Of a stretch of DNA of 64,000 nt, positions 47,284 to 59,160 are shown one piece after another (position 1 is the first letter of the stretch; the number at the start of each line of letters is the position of its first letter). Source of the DNA: Volvox africanus (Eukaryota; Chlorophyta; Chlorophyceae; Chlamydomonadales; Volvocaceae); contig BSDZ01000032.1 in assembly GCA_030268105.1 (NCBI GenBank), forward strand, positions 186,001 to 250,000, read 5' to 3'. Below the pieces are notes generated by a model. That model made no database searches. It was not told the origin of the DNA and was given only the letters and a program-made list of their open reading frames with translations. The translations under genes and the position numbers were made by a program.

Positions 47284-50200
47284 ATTGGCCCTGGGCCGCC
47301 AGGCAAGGAGTACACGGACCTCAACAATGCCTACGATGCTGGCGTCCTGTCGGTGTACTTGACGGGCGGTCCTCTAACGGCCAAGGACTATAAGGAGCGT
47401 CTGGTATCTTCAGAGGGGACACAGACCGTGTTCATGCCACAGTCTGGCTACACAATTCGGTATGCTTTTGTCAGCCAGCGCGGGTACTACCCCGATGCGC
47501 CAAACAAAGCGAACCAGGATTCCTTCTGCGTCCAAACATACTTTGGTGGAGATGCTGAGCAGTGTTTCTTTGGAGTTTTTGACGGACACGGAGAATATGG
47601 GACACAATGTTCACAGTTCGCTAAGGAAAAGGTGGGAAAATAGCCGCGATTATTCGTTCTTATGCCCAGCTACATAAATTGCGATTAAGCCATCGAGGTG
47701 TCCGACGCCTTATGGCGGTAGCTACACAAGATGTTGCGTACAAGTATACCGCCACGCCAGCGGCTGTGCATCTTTGTCATTGAACATTTCTTCACACAAA
47801 ACGCAGGCAAACGCCATAGGGACTTGTCTGAAGTGTTGTAAATTAGCGGGTTCGTGTTTATAACGGCAGCCACCCCAAGCTGCCTGACGTGACGATGAAG
47901 TCCAAGTTCACATAAGACGACGGCAAACTCCATGTCCACATTATGTGATGGCTAATGGACCGAGGGTTATACAGGCCAGCGTGCGTAATATCGCGTGGTC
48001 TGTGCTCCTCCGAGGTCACCATCTTGTATGAGCGCCTCAGTGCAGCACTCACTGCATACGTCTGCACGTTCACACTCTTTGTACGTGTGGCTATGACAGT
48101 GGTCTCGATGTTGGTAGTGGTTGTTATGATGATTTCAATGCCGATGGTGGCAGTGGTGGTGACTATGGTGCTATTCCGGGTCAAACCATCCCTGCGGGAG
48201 TCCTTGTATTGACAGATCATATCATGATGTTTCAGGATTACCCCCATAAGTATAGGCTCAACCACAGCCACAAGACAGCCCCGCTAACGTAAACACCACC
48301 ACCATCACCACCCCTCGCGACTGCCGGTACCACCAGCGGCCAGTGCCGCTGGCGTACCTCCCTCTCCGCCTCGTCGTGGGTCTTTTCAGATGCCTTCCCT
48401 ACCCTCTTCTCACGTCACGCCTCATTCATGCTACGCCTCCCCTGCCCTGTTGCATCTTATAAATCAGGTCCCTGAGAACCTCCTGAACAACACTCACTTC
48501 GCAGTTAGCCCCGAAATCGCCTATCACCAGGCCATGGTGCTCTCCAACAATCAACTCCATAGGTGCGCGCATGTGCTGTTGTTAATTGACCAAAACGAGA
48601 GGTAAAATGAAAGTTATTCGTAATGATAAAAAATGAATAAAAACGAATAAAATAAATAGAAAAAGACAAAACGTAAGCACAGGTAGTAAGTATGTGGTAT
48701 ACTTGTTTATTCTAATTAGCGCGCGGGTTGTTTGGAGATGCCTGTATTGTGTCCAAAGTGGCTGGGTGGCTGGGAGGTGTAGGTTGATGCCGGCTACGAG
48801 GGTGCAGGTCGGAGTATGGGGCAGGACCAATGCACCCTTCAAGGTCGTATTGGGTGGGTGGGAGGTACATTCAAGGCTTCACATGCACACATATTGTTAT
48901 ACCGCATGTTTCTAACTTTTTGATGATCGGGTTAACCTCCTTCCCATGCCTTGGCTTCCTTGCATGCATGCTCTCGTTGCCTCCATCCGCACCTCCTCCG
49001 CCGCCTCAACCTTGCCAGATCGGAAGTGGATGACTCCATGTCGGGCACCACTGCCATCACAGTGCTCGTCAGGGGGCGCACTGCCTACGTGGCCAACGTG
49101 GGTGACTCGCGGGCGGTGCTGGGGGAGAGACATGGAGACAGGGTATTGGCCCAGGACTTGTCGTACGACCAGACGCCGTTCAGGTAGGGGGCACGACAGG
49201 GCAGGTACACCATACTAATGTGGGGCGGACCCCGGCGAGGTTCGCTCAACAATGCTGTGCGGGTTGAACTCTAACGGACATGTCTTTTTGGCAATCAAGC
49301 TCCTAATAATACATTTGCTTCCCCGATCTGCCGACTTGGTTTCAGGCGTGACGAATGTGAGCGGGTGAAGCGTTGCGGGGCCCGGGTATTGACCTTGGAT
49401 CAGCTGGAAGGAATCAAGGTACGACGTAGAAAAGGAGCCCAGTGCAGCTCTGAAGGGTTTTCAGAAACAAACAAAGGACGCGAGCACAGGAGCACAGGCC
49501 AGGGGAGGGATCACCAGTGTGAATGACAGGGATCCAAGAGCTATAATCTGAATAAATACCAGGGTTGAGTGAGGGGAGGCGAATTTGAAATGCGGGATTT
49601 TAAGTGGAGATGGAGGGAGGTGTAGAGCAAAGAAAGCTGAACCACAGGGCGATAGGGGCTCGGCAACCCACCAGCGCTGTGCGCCCCAGGCAATAAGATA
49701 ATGACTGCAATCAAACAAATGAACCAGGGAAAGTAGGAAGTAGTAAGGACAATCAATTTGGTAACACAAACTGAGCACCCTACGAGCGCTGCATACGAGG
49801 GGCGTTGCAGAAAACGGATCAGCGAGGGCGGAAAGATCCCTCGTTGATCCTCCCCTCGACCCTCCTGAATGTTGAGGTGCGTTGTGGGTTGTGGCCGCCT
49901 ACTGCCTACCGCAGGACCCCAATGTAGAGTCCTGGGGGACCGAGGAGGAGGACGACGGGGATCCTCCCCGGCTGTGGGCCCCCAATGCCACCTACCCGGG
50001 GACGGCCTTCACCAGGAGCATCGGGGACAGCGGTGAGCAAAAGATGACCCGGCTTGTAAGCCGCTGTCATGACGTACTCGGCCCTGACTTTGGACGCGTT
50101 TGGAAGGTTAGGAACCGGGCCCTATTACTCCAATACATTCCGCGTATTCGCTTGTTCGTGTTGCCCTCGTATGTAGGGCGGGGTGCGGTGGGGTGGGGTG

Positions 50201-53200
50201 GAGAGAGGTGGGGTGTTTGACTAGATGCCTCCCGGGGCGGGGTGGTTTATCATACCCCTCGGCTGGGGCGTTTATGTGCCCTCATTGGATTGTGGGCACT
50301 AGTATTTGCAGCAATAATTCGTTTCCGGTCTCTCAAGTATTTCGATACTGTACTTATCTATTCACACCTCTGCTCATCCACGCCCCGTGCCATAACCGTC
50401 ACTACCTCGCTCCCTACCCATGATTGCGTATTTCTTCTTGGCCTTATTGTTTACGGGGCTTATTGCTCATGATCGCTTATGGTCCTTGCTTCACAGCTGC
50501 GGAACGTATTGGTGTATTCGCGGAGCCCGAAGTGGTGACGAAGCAGCTGTCTGCCCAGCACCCCTTCATCGTCATTGCCTCAGACGGAGTGTTCGAGTTC
50601 CTGTCTAGCCAGTCTGTGGTGGACATGGTAGGTGGGGCTGGATTTGGGCGGATACAGTTGGGGTTGGTTAGGGATGGGTCCGTGGATGTGGTGGATTGAT
50701 CCAGGGAGCGGCACATGTGCATGCCAGCAGCCAGCAGTCTGCTATTGCAAACGTTATTACATGTCCTCTGCTTGACACTCGGTCGGCACCCTACCTCAAT
50801 TCCCTCTTTGCATCCATGTCGATACCATCCACCGCAGTGTCCACTGCTTTCAACCTGCTATCTATTTCATGGCGGTCTTGGCTGTTTAGTTTTCCATTTA
50901 CAGCTCTAGCTATGTGCCAACTCAGCATTTTGGAAGCAAAAAGCTGCCTTAACCGACGGCCTCATATTACCGCGCTCTAAGACTATATGGCTGGTACAGA
51001 ATTCAGCAACTCTGGCCCTCAGCTCAGCTCCAGTCTGAACGTCTTGACTCCTTTCCCGGGGGGGCCTTGTGTCCTTGTCTGTTGTTTCCCATGTATTCCT
51101 TCTTCCTCTCCCCCTCATGCGCTCCTGGCCACCCTCATGCCAGGTGACCAAGTTTGAGGACCCGCAGGAGGCCTGTTTGTCAGTGGTGGCGGAGTCGTAC
51201 CGGTTGTGGCTACAACATGAAACCCGTACAGATGATATCACCATGATCGTCATTCAGTTTCAAGGTTTGGAGGACGAGGCGCCGCAGATGGCACTGCCCA
51301 CACCCAGCGGGTAAGGAAGGGGAGGAAATCATTAGTGCCGATGCAAAAATGAATATTATGATGAACAAAAATAATTTTTACTTTTACTTTTTACTGAATA
51401 CTTTACTAATACTTACTTTACAATTAATCAACCGTGAAGGATTATTGTACCGGAATTGAGGACTGGAAAGGGAAGGGACGGAATGTAGGGTTTGGATATG
51501 ATAGGATACCTGTCCGGATCAAACCCAGGCAGTGCCGGAAGGGAGGAAGGGGAAGAAAGCAGCGTTTAGGTCAAGGGTTAAAGCAGGGTTACCTTCAAGG
51601 TTTGGACGAGACGTTTGGATGAAGGGGGCGAATCTGTTAAGCAATGAGAATATAGTCAGACATCCGTGAAGGGGAATGGGGGGGAGGAAGGGGAAGTGGG
51701 AGGGTCTTCAGCGCATAGAACGCGAGACGTAATGTGAACTCACTGCAGTCCATCTTACAAATTCCCTCTCTGTATTGCAATTGATTGATACCAATCGTAT
51801 CTACACTCGTAATTCTCATTCAGCACACTCGTATTGACTCCCCTGCTATGTTCTCATTGATGAACTGGACAGTGCCAAAGCACTAATTTTGCCCCTTCCC
51901 GTTTTGTGCAATTACCCCGCCCGCATTCCTCCCTTTGCGTCCTCAGTGCTGCTCTAGATTACTCGACCCGCGCTGTGCCCTCCATGGCGGGTATGGCACT
52001 CCGGCGGCTACCCACCACCCGCCTGGCCGCCATAGAGGGGCCAGGTGTGAGCCTCGAAGACCTGCAGAGCGAGCTAAGGCTGCTGCAACAGAAGAAGGCG
52101 GCAGCGGCGGCGGTACAGCAACACCAGCAGCAGCACCAAGCCATGGCGGCTGCGGCAGCGGCAGTGGTGGCGATGCAGCCGACGGCCGACCAGGTATCAG
52201 CGGCGGCGGCGGCGGGATCTTCCTTATCGTTGATAGTAGCAGCGGAAGGCGGCAGCGGGGAGGGCGATGCGGAGGCGCAGAGTCCGTCTTGGAGGACACC
52301 GGATGAGGGCCGGGTGAGAAGGGTTTTGAAAAGCGAAAGCTATTATGGAGTATCCAGTAGCGGCAGTACCTATTTGCATGACAGACCATATATGGGTTCA
52401 TTTGACCATCGGCAGATGGAAGCTCATTGCCTGGGGACTTGATTCTGTAGACATTTGTTTAGAAGGTGAGCAAGGAGACAAGACTGCTCTGCTTTTATGC
52501 CTTTGCTGTTACCAGCTTCCTCATTTAAGTTTCACACCCTGTAGACTGGACTTCACTTCGTTCCCCTTGCCTTTTCCCGCGCGCTTACCTCTCCCTCTCG
52601 CCTTAATTGGGGCCGGGAGTAAAGGCATCCCATTCACATTCCCCCGCTTCTGACGATTTCTTTGGTCGGGTCTACGGCATCTCTTATCAGTCATTACTAT
52701 ATCTCTCTTCGCATTGCTGCTTACCTCTGCCGTCTATCCCAGCGAGTCTGGGGGTTCGGGTTCTGCTCCCTATTGCAATGCTCCAAATGCCCGATATCCC
52801 CCCTCCCCCAGTTGCTGTCGTTCGCCACCACCACAAACTTTTTGTTCACAAGCATGTCGGAGCCGGAGCGCTCGGACGTGTTTATGCTGTTCGAGCGGTA
52901 CCCTGTTAAAGCCGGGGACGTCGTGGTACGACAGGCGGAGCCAGGGGACTACTTTTACGTGGTTGAGTCTGGGCAGTATGACGTATTTGTGCAGTCGGGC
53001 ATGGATCCCCCCCTGCTGGTGCACACGTACAGCAGCGCATCCGGGCAACCGGTGAGTGAGGAGAGTGGGGAGTGCATCCTCGGAAGGTGAGACAAGGAGA
53101 TGATAAAACCGCAGTGATCTGTCTACTATTTTGTTGGTGGGAGCCGACTAGGAGTTGTTCCTTCATTCGGAAGAGAGGGGGATCAGCGGGTGCGCGTGTG

Positions 53201-56200
53201 TATGTGTGTATGTCCTGTGGGGTAATAGTCGCTCGCCTCCCCTTCCTCCCAAGTGAATCGTTCTTTGCTTATTGCCCCGCAGGCCTCCTTTGGCGAATTG
53301 GCTTTGCTGTATAACAAGCCCCGCGCCGCTACCGTGATGGCCCGTACTGAAGGCCTACTGTACCGGCTGCACCGCTCCGCCTTCCGCTCGGTGGTGGCGG
53401 CTGGGGGCCAGCCCAGTGCCACCGTCAGGACCTTGAGAGGGGTGGAGGTGCTGCAGTGCTTGTCGCTCACGCAGCTGCAGAGGCTGGCGGAGCTCATGGA
53501 TGAGGTAGGGGGGCACTAGGGTGAGGGCGGAGTGGGTCCTGGAGGATAAAGAAAGAGTACAGGGTACAGGAAAAAGAGGGGCTGACCTCAGCTGGCACAC
53601 GTACACAAGTACAAGGCCGTGCTGGCGGTTAATGAGGCGAGCCCAAATCTGGGGTCGTAGGTTTTATGAGGGTGTGTGCATGTGAACATGCGGGGCAAAC
53701 TAGCGTGTCAAAGTCTAAGTGAGCAAGTGCTGGAAGTTGCCGTGTTTTCCGCTTGCTCCAATCGGCGTCTTATAATCGGACTTCTCGCTCTGCCTAATGC
53801 AGAAAATAGTGGTGTCTGTCCGCCTCTCCCTGCTCTCCATTTGACTGCCGCTGATTCTCTCCCCCTTTCCTTCCCTCGTTCTATCTCCGTTAGGTGACGT
53901 TCGAGGACGGCAGCTACGTCATCCGTCAGGGCGAGGAGGGTCGCGACTTCTTCGTCATCTCCGGAGGGGAGGTCTCGTGCACTGTCAAGAAGCATCTGGC
54001 TAACCCGGATGAGCAGGCGAAGGAGGTGAGGGGGTGGGGTGGGGGCTAAAGGGGGTTGGCCGAGTAGGGGGAACGCCAATGCAATTAATATGCCTTAAAA
54101 GATTAATGCGGAGGTGCTTTGCATACGTAGGAGTGAATGTTCGTATCAGTTCGCAGATGAATGTGAACCCGTACATGCACAGCACCCGGAAAAATGCTCA
54201 TACACACATAGATACATGTACACATAAAACATTGTTTCCGATGTACATGAGGGTTTAGAACAGGAGCTGGATAGAAGGAGAGCTTTTTTTGAGTTGTATT
54301 TACATATGTATGTTTGATGCCCATGATTGGACCGCTAACACACAGTGTTCGCTTATGTGTGTGCGTGTGTCTGTCTCCAATACCCATTTCTCGTGTATGC
54401 GTCGTAGGTCCTCCGGCTATACGCGGGTCAGTACTTTGGTGAGCGAGCACTGCTGACCTCCGCCAAGCGGGCCGCCAACGTGGTGGCCAGTGGGCGGGTG
54501 ACGCTGTTGTCCATCAGCAGGGCGAAGTTCGAGTCGGTATTTGGACCGCTGCAGGTGCGGAGCCATGAGGACCCGGGGAAAGAAGGGGAAGCGAAAGTAG
54601 GGGCGGAGGAAAAGGGTCATGTTTGCATACCAACGTTCATCAAGCCCCGAGCCAGGAAGGAAGGGGTTGAAGGCAAAGAAACGAGTACTTATACTGCCGC
54701 TGAAGAGTACAAAAAGGGGAGGGTTCTACTTTTGCAATGGCCCCGCCGTTGCTGGCTTAAGCGCTGCTGGGTTTTGGTTTCTTTGCGTCCACGTGTTTGT
54801 TCTTCCCCGGCCTTATCCCCGCAAATGCATGAAAATGCAATCATGGTTACCCATACCCGCGGCGTTTAGATTTTCGAAATCGTTTTATGTTGTCTTGCCT
54901 ACTGATTCCTTTCAGTTTTATACCCATTCACCTCATCTCCGTGTCGTCGTCTCTTCCAACCTAATTTCATTTCAACTTTCAGGACATCATCGACGCTGAG
55001 TCGTTCTGGAAGGAGGCTGTGGCCATGCAGCGTGAGGTGCTCTCCCGTAAGACCATGGCCTCGGGCTTGCAGGTGGCGCAGGCGCAGTTCAGTTTGGAAG
55101 AGCTCTCCGCGCGAGGGCTGCTGGCGTCCACCGACTGCTCGGCACTGATGCTGATGGAGCACAAGGCCAGCGAAGAGGTCTACACGGTGCGACGAATCGA
55201 TTGTTGACCCAGTGCCGATCTGCCGCGGGGTATCTGTTCCGTGGGCATATATATTATGTATACACAATCCAGTTTTTTTACATTACATTGATTGTTTCTT
55301 AAGCTTTTTGTAGACTTGTAGATGTATATATTATCAAATTGCCTGCGCATCGTTACATGTGTACATACACGGGGAAGGAAATTGACCCATTAATATAACT
55401 AGATTTCTTGAGGGGTTCCATCCACCCTTCCGTCCGCTTTCAACCAAGTCCTCCCTGCCTCTGCGAAAGCGGCAAACTATTTCATTAGAGTTTATCGGGT
55501 AGGTGTGGAAGCTATTTTAAGCAAACAGTTAGTGCCGTTACGCCACTTAGAGCGCTTTGCTCTCTACCCTTTTTTTGTGCCACCTCTGTTTAGCACACAC
55601 GCGCACACTCACATTCATGCTCTTTTTTATTTTCCCCCTTCATTATGTTCTGCCCCTTAAATGATCGGCAGGTCCGGGTGACGAGTGTGACGGACGTGGT
55701 GGCTCTGAACAAGCAGGCGGTGGTGATGCGCTCCAGGGACGTCACCCGCTCGCTGGAGCCCAGCTTCTTCGTGCCCGGAGTGCTCAAGAGCTTCAAAGAC
55801 AACCGCGTGCTGGCAGAGGTGTGGGCGGGGCGGGGAGGGAGGGAGTAAGGGAAAGCAGCTAGGTTTCTGCAACTACTCCTTCACAAGGCAGAACCCCACC
55901 GGCGTGTGCTTATGCTTGGGATTTCGATGATGGCCCCATGGGATTAGGGGTAGAACGGATTCGAATGTAAGGAAACGGAGAACCAGGGGGAGGGCCACAA
56001 GGATAACTTGAGGCGCGTGGAAGGAAGAAAGGATTAGATACAGTGTGTGGCGATAGTGAAAAATGGAATTATGGACGAAGCGGGGGAGAACGAACAAAAG
56101 GAGCAAAAACTTACCACGCCGCATGTTGTTGTGAATAGATGGCATAAATGCAATCTATCATAATGATAACCAAACATCCTTCTGTCCTTAACATCTCCTG

Positions 56201-57820
56201 TGTGTTCCTTTTCCCCCCCACTGTTCCTTCGCTGTTAACCCCTCCCCCTCCCCCCTGCCCTCTACTTGAGTTGCTCGGTTCCCATGGGAACATCGCTGCC
56301 CCACCCTTTCCTCGTACTTCTGTGCCGTACTTTTCCTCCCCTCTGCCCTCTGCTTGAGTTCCGCGGTTCCCATGGGAACACTGCTCGTACTTCTGTGCCG
56401 TACTTTTCTGTGCCGTACTTTTCCTTCCTTTTTATAAACAATCCTTTCTTTTTCCCATCTTGTGTTTCGCTTTCGTCTTCATTCCTACTTTCCCTCTTTA
56501 CATCAGCTGCACGGTTTCCTGGGGGGCATTTTTTCTTCCTGCGTTCAGCACGACTTCGTGTACCTTTGCGCAACCTTGCATTTCTGCAACTGACGCGCTT
56601 TCTTCCTGTCTGCATGTACACATCTTTGCGGTTTGCTTCGGTTCCGCCGCCGCCGCCATAGGTGAGTTCGTGTGGGTCCGCACTTCGTTTGGTTGGTTCG
56701 CGCGCGCGGTCGTCGTGGTAGCCCGGGTTGGGTTGGTGGGTCCGTCGGGTCAAGGCGCGTTAGTTTGATGCTTTTCAGGGGGGTCGGGAGGAGCACGCGC
56801 ATAATAGCGATCATCGGTCAGCTCAGTTTTCGTTTTCTTTTTTTCCGCGGTTTTCCTTCGCCGCCAGCAGCGAGGCCGATAGTATACTTCATGACGGCTT
56901 CGATTGAGTTTTTTCCCTGCTTTTAATCGCGGCCTTGGCGGCAACCTAGTTTACGATTTTTTGGGTCTCCACGTCGGCAGCAGCCTTGACGGTTAGTCCT
57001 GGCTTCGTCAGCGATCATTAGTAGCGTTTCGATGTTCGTCTCCCTCCCCCTCCCCCGCAGGTGCTGATGACTGTTGGTTTGTGCACTCTGGACTGCCTGA
57101 TGGTACCTTTGCCCTTCGACGAGGCCTCCGCCATGTACATTGCCGCCAGCGTGGTGCTGGGTCTGGAGCACCTGCACTGGTCGGGGGTCATTTATCGGGG
57201 TCTGTCGGCCCACTCTGTGGTGGTTACCGAGGGCGGCCAGGTGCAGCTGGTGGACTTCAGGTGTGAAAGGAAGGGAGTAATGGTAGAGGAAGGCGAGTAT
57301 GCCTGTTAGAGGAGGGAGGTAGGGGGTCACGAACGAGTCGTGACGAGGAAACTGACTCGCGGTTTTATTATCCAGACGGCTGGGTGGGGATGGGTGAGGA
57401 GAGAGCGCTTTTACCTAACGGGCAGAGGTCGTAGCCTTGGCTTTTTCGCTTGCTGATCCTCCCTTTTTTGATCTGCGTTCGTTACCACAAAACAATGCGT
57501 CTGCCTGGATAAACCCTACAGGTTATGAACTCATCCCATTCCCTGTGCCCGATGTTACTAAGATGGTGATCTCAAATGTATGTTTGCAGGTTCGCCAGGC
57601 GCAACGAGGGTCGCGCCTTCACGCTATGTGGTAACCCAGAGTACCTGGCTCCTGAGATAGTGGAGGGGCGGGGACACACGGAGGTGAGGGCGGGTGGGCG
57701 AGCAGGCAGACAGTGGGCGACAGAACGGGATGGGAAAAGGTAAAAAGGGAGGCACAGGGGAGCGGAAGGGTATTTTTCTCAAGGCCTTCAAGGCCAAGGG
57801 GAAGGGCGGTCCGGCTTCTG

Positions 57821-57855
<35 letters not shown>

Positions 57856-59072
57856 GAGAAACATACACTTCTTCCCTTCTCAATCCTCACATATGTCCCT
57901 TCTGCTTTGCCCCGACCCGCTTGGAGCCAATCCGGCCTGACTCGTCTTATTATCCCCAAACACGCGGTGTCGCTCTCCCGCCTCATACCATGCGGATTGA
58001 TTCTCTTTCCGCTCCCTTCCCGCCTACTATTCTTTTTTGCATCGTCTATTCCCGACTGTCCTGCTGACACCGCGCCCCCAGTCCGCTGATCTCTGGGCTC
58101 TGGGGGTCCTGATCTATTGCCTCATGACCGGAGAGACCCCCTTCGCCTCCCCGGGTGATGACGAGCTGCGCATCTACCGTCGCATCGTTTCACGTCACCT
58201 GGCCTTCCCGGGACACTTCTCTCCTGCCGCCCGGGATCTCCTGGAGAGGCTGCTGCAACACGACCCCACCGCGCGGCTGGGTGGACAAGGGCCCGCCTCT
58301 CTGCGACACCTGAAGCGGCACCCCTGGTTTGCAGCCATGAACTGGGATGCGCTCATGGAGCACCGGTAAGCGAAATTAACCATAACGACATGGGTTAAAC
58401 ATGCGAATGTTAACATGCACTAGTTTTGAGGAAAACACCATTGAAAATTGAGCGCAGCACGTTGTTTACGCCATAGTACGTTGGATTACGTATGTAACCT
58501 TATATTTCGCAACGTTACGCCATGTGCAATGCATGGGCGTGTGGCTGGGTAATGCATTGCTGAGTAGTAGTGAGAGCTCTTCTCGTCGTTGCGCTATCGA
58601 TCGTGATACTATGTCCTCTTTATTCGCCATGTTTTGATGCACTCATTACAAAATAACGTTGCTTTATGGCACACTTCTTGAGTAGAGACGTATAGGCTAA
58701 TGCTAAGATGTAAAGAATTTTGCCATCTCTGAGGCGAAACCCTAGGTAGCCGAACCTTGGTGAGTTCGGTGTTCTGGATAGCCAACCTTTCGGTGTTAAA
58801 ACTTCCGGCTTCATTGCATTTGCATTCCTGTTTCGCCATGGTTCCCCCCACGCACACCCTCTCCAGCAACCTGCATTCTGTCAACAAAACTAGTTATCCC
58901 AGTATTCTAGCAAATGTTTTGTGTCCGATATGTGAAATACCCGTATCGTCCCCTCAGATACATGGCTCCCCCAGGCATTCGCGAGCGCATCTACAACTTC
59001 GAGGGAGTGGCCTACGCGCACTTTGATCCGCGGGCTTACGAAGGGGATATGTCTTGGGCCAACAACTTCTGA
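47260..59072 (+). CDS. PP2C phosphatase - dual cNMP-binding - pseudokinase fusion protein
   Basis: Eighteen exons join without a phase error into 1091 codons (1090 residues): 47260-47631, 48468-48562, 49019-49183, 49346-49418, 49915-50032, 50497-50627, 51144-51310, 51947-52313, 52812-53051, 53283-53504, 53894-54025, 54408-54554, 54983-55186, 55672-55818, 57061-57260, 57590-57683, 58082-58365 and 58958-59072. All introns are GT-AG. Order: acylation signal, PP2C (about 65-357), Ala/Gln-rich linker (about 374-496), two cyclic-nucleotide-binding domains (about 497-620 and 621-740), and a cGMP-kinase-like domain with AGC tail (about 775-1090). The layout and length resemble the plant 'PP2C and cyclic nucleotide-binding/kinase domain-containing' proteins. 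The likely role is dephosphorylation of Ser/Thr substrates at a membrane under cyclic-nucleotide control. The kinase catalytic residues are missing. The start is the ATG of MGCASSKD, which gives the expected myristoylation site. Confidence 0.95.
47450..51250 (+). other. PP2C phosphatase domain (residues about 65-357)
   Basis: The PPM-family metal and phosphate motifs appear in order across exons 1-7: NQDSF (85-89), FDGHG (107-111), SGTTA (164-168), VGDSRAV (183-189), [12 protein letters not shown] (268-274), ASDGVFEF (302-309) and TDDIT (347-351). The metal-binding Asp residues of DGHG, SDG and DDIT are all present, so the domain should be an active Mn/Mg-dependent Ser/Thr phosphatase. The CDS within this span is interrupted by six introns. 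Confidence 0.95.
51947..52313 (+). other. Ala/Gln-rich linker exon
   Basis: Exon 8 (residues about 374-496) joins PP2C to the nucleotide-binding domains. It begins with a short conserved-looking basic segment, then a probable coiled helix ([15 protein letters not shown]), followed by poly-Ala and Gln/His runs from GCG/GCA and CAG/CAC triplets. Such low-complexity stretches are prone to length change and are probably flexible. Confidence 0.8.
52812..54554 (+). other. Tandem cyclic-nucleotide-binding domains
   Basis: Two cNMP-binding domains are spread over exons 9-12. Domain A has the helical lead-in ([17 protein letters not shown]), GDVVVRQ and [10 protein letters not shown], then the phosphate-binding cassette [16 protein letters not shown] (579-594). 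Domain B has [19 protein letters not shown] and the cassette [16 protein letters not shown] (704-719). The cassette Glu and Arg that hold the ribose and phosphate are present in both. After the Arg both cassettes have Ala, as in PKA regulatory subunits, where classical PKG has Thr. Confidence 0.92.
56255..56424 (+). repeat. Intron 14 direct repeat with perfect palindromes
   Basis: Inside the 1242-nt intron 14 a segment is repeated 88 nt apart (56255 and 56343). Both copies contain the perfect palindrome GTTCCCATGGGAAC (56278-56291 and 56366-56379). A word CTTCTGTGCCGTACTTTT follows each copy, and a third partial copy starts near 56407. The intron is two to eight times longer than its neighbours. 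Confidence 0.75.
57820..57856 (+). repeat. TC/AC microsatellite in intron 16
   Basis: A run of TC dinucleotides passes directly into a run of AC dinucleotides, within the intron between exons 16 and 17 of the PP2C fusion gene. It is a simple compound microsatellite likely to vary between strains. Confidence 0.9.
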
Positions 59073-59144
59073 GAACCCGATTACCTTCTACCTGTGCATG
59101 CCCTCACCTGCCCTGTGTCAACCACGTGCCACCCCTTCGCTAAG

Positions 59145-59160
59145 CCCCGCTTCAGCGGGG
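59145..59160 (+). other. Short GC hairpin downstream of the PP2C fusion stop codon
   Basis: CCCCGCT and AGCGGGG form a perfect 7-bp stem with a 2-nt gap, or a 6-bp stem with a TTCA loop. The element lies 73 nt after the TGA at 59070-59072, so it is probably in the 3' untranslated region. No polyadenylation signal is evident nearby. It may be incidental. Confidence 0.4.

Larger units (their letters stand above)
54983..59072 (+). other. Kinase-like domain lacking catalytic residues (pseudokinase)
   Basis: Residues about 775-1090 align with the PKG/AGC fold. The glycine-loop equivalent ([12 protein letters not shown], 790-801) has no glycine. The VAIK lysine position is Arg813 (YTVRVT). The YRDLKPEN catalytic loop reads YRGLSAHS (905-912), so Asp, Lys and Asn are Gly907, Ser909 and Ser912. 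DFG reads DFR (925-927). Structural parts remain: the activation-loop Thr938, [10 protein letters not shown] (940-949), DLWALGV (961-967), RLGGQG and the hydrophobic C-terminal tail. It is most likely a scaffold or an autoregulatory module rather than an active kinase. Confidence 0.85.

Noticed and set aside
57694..58089. Plus-strand frame spanning the intron 16 microsatellite
   Set aside because: It covers intron sequence between two well-supported kinase-like exons and owes its Ser/Leu and His/Thr runs to the TC/AC repeat.
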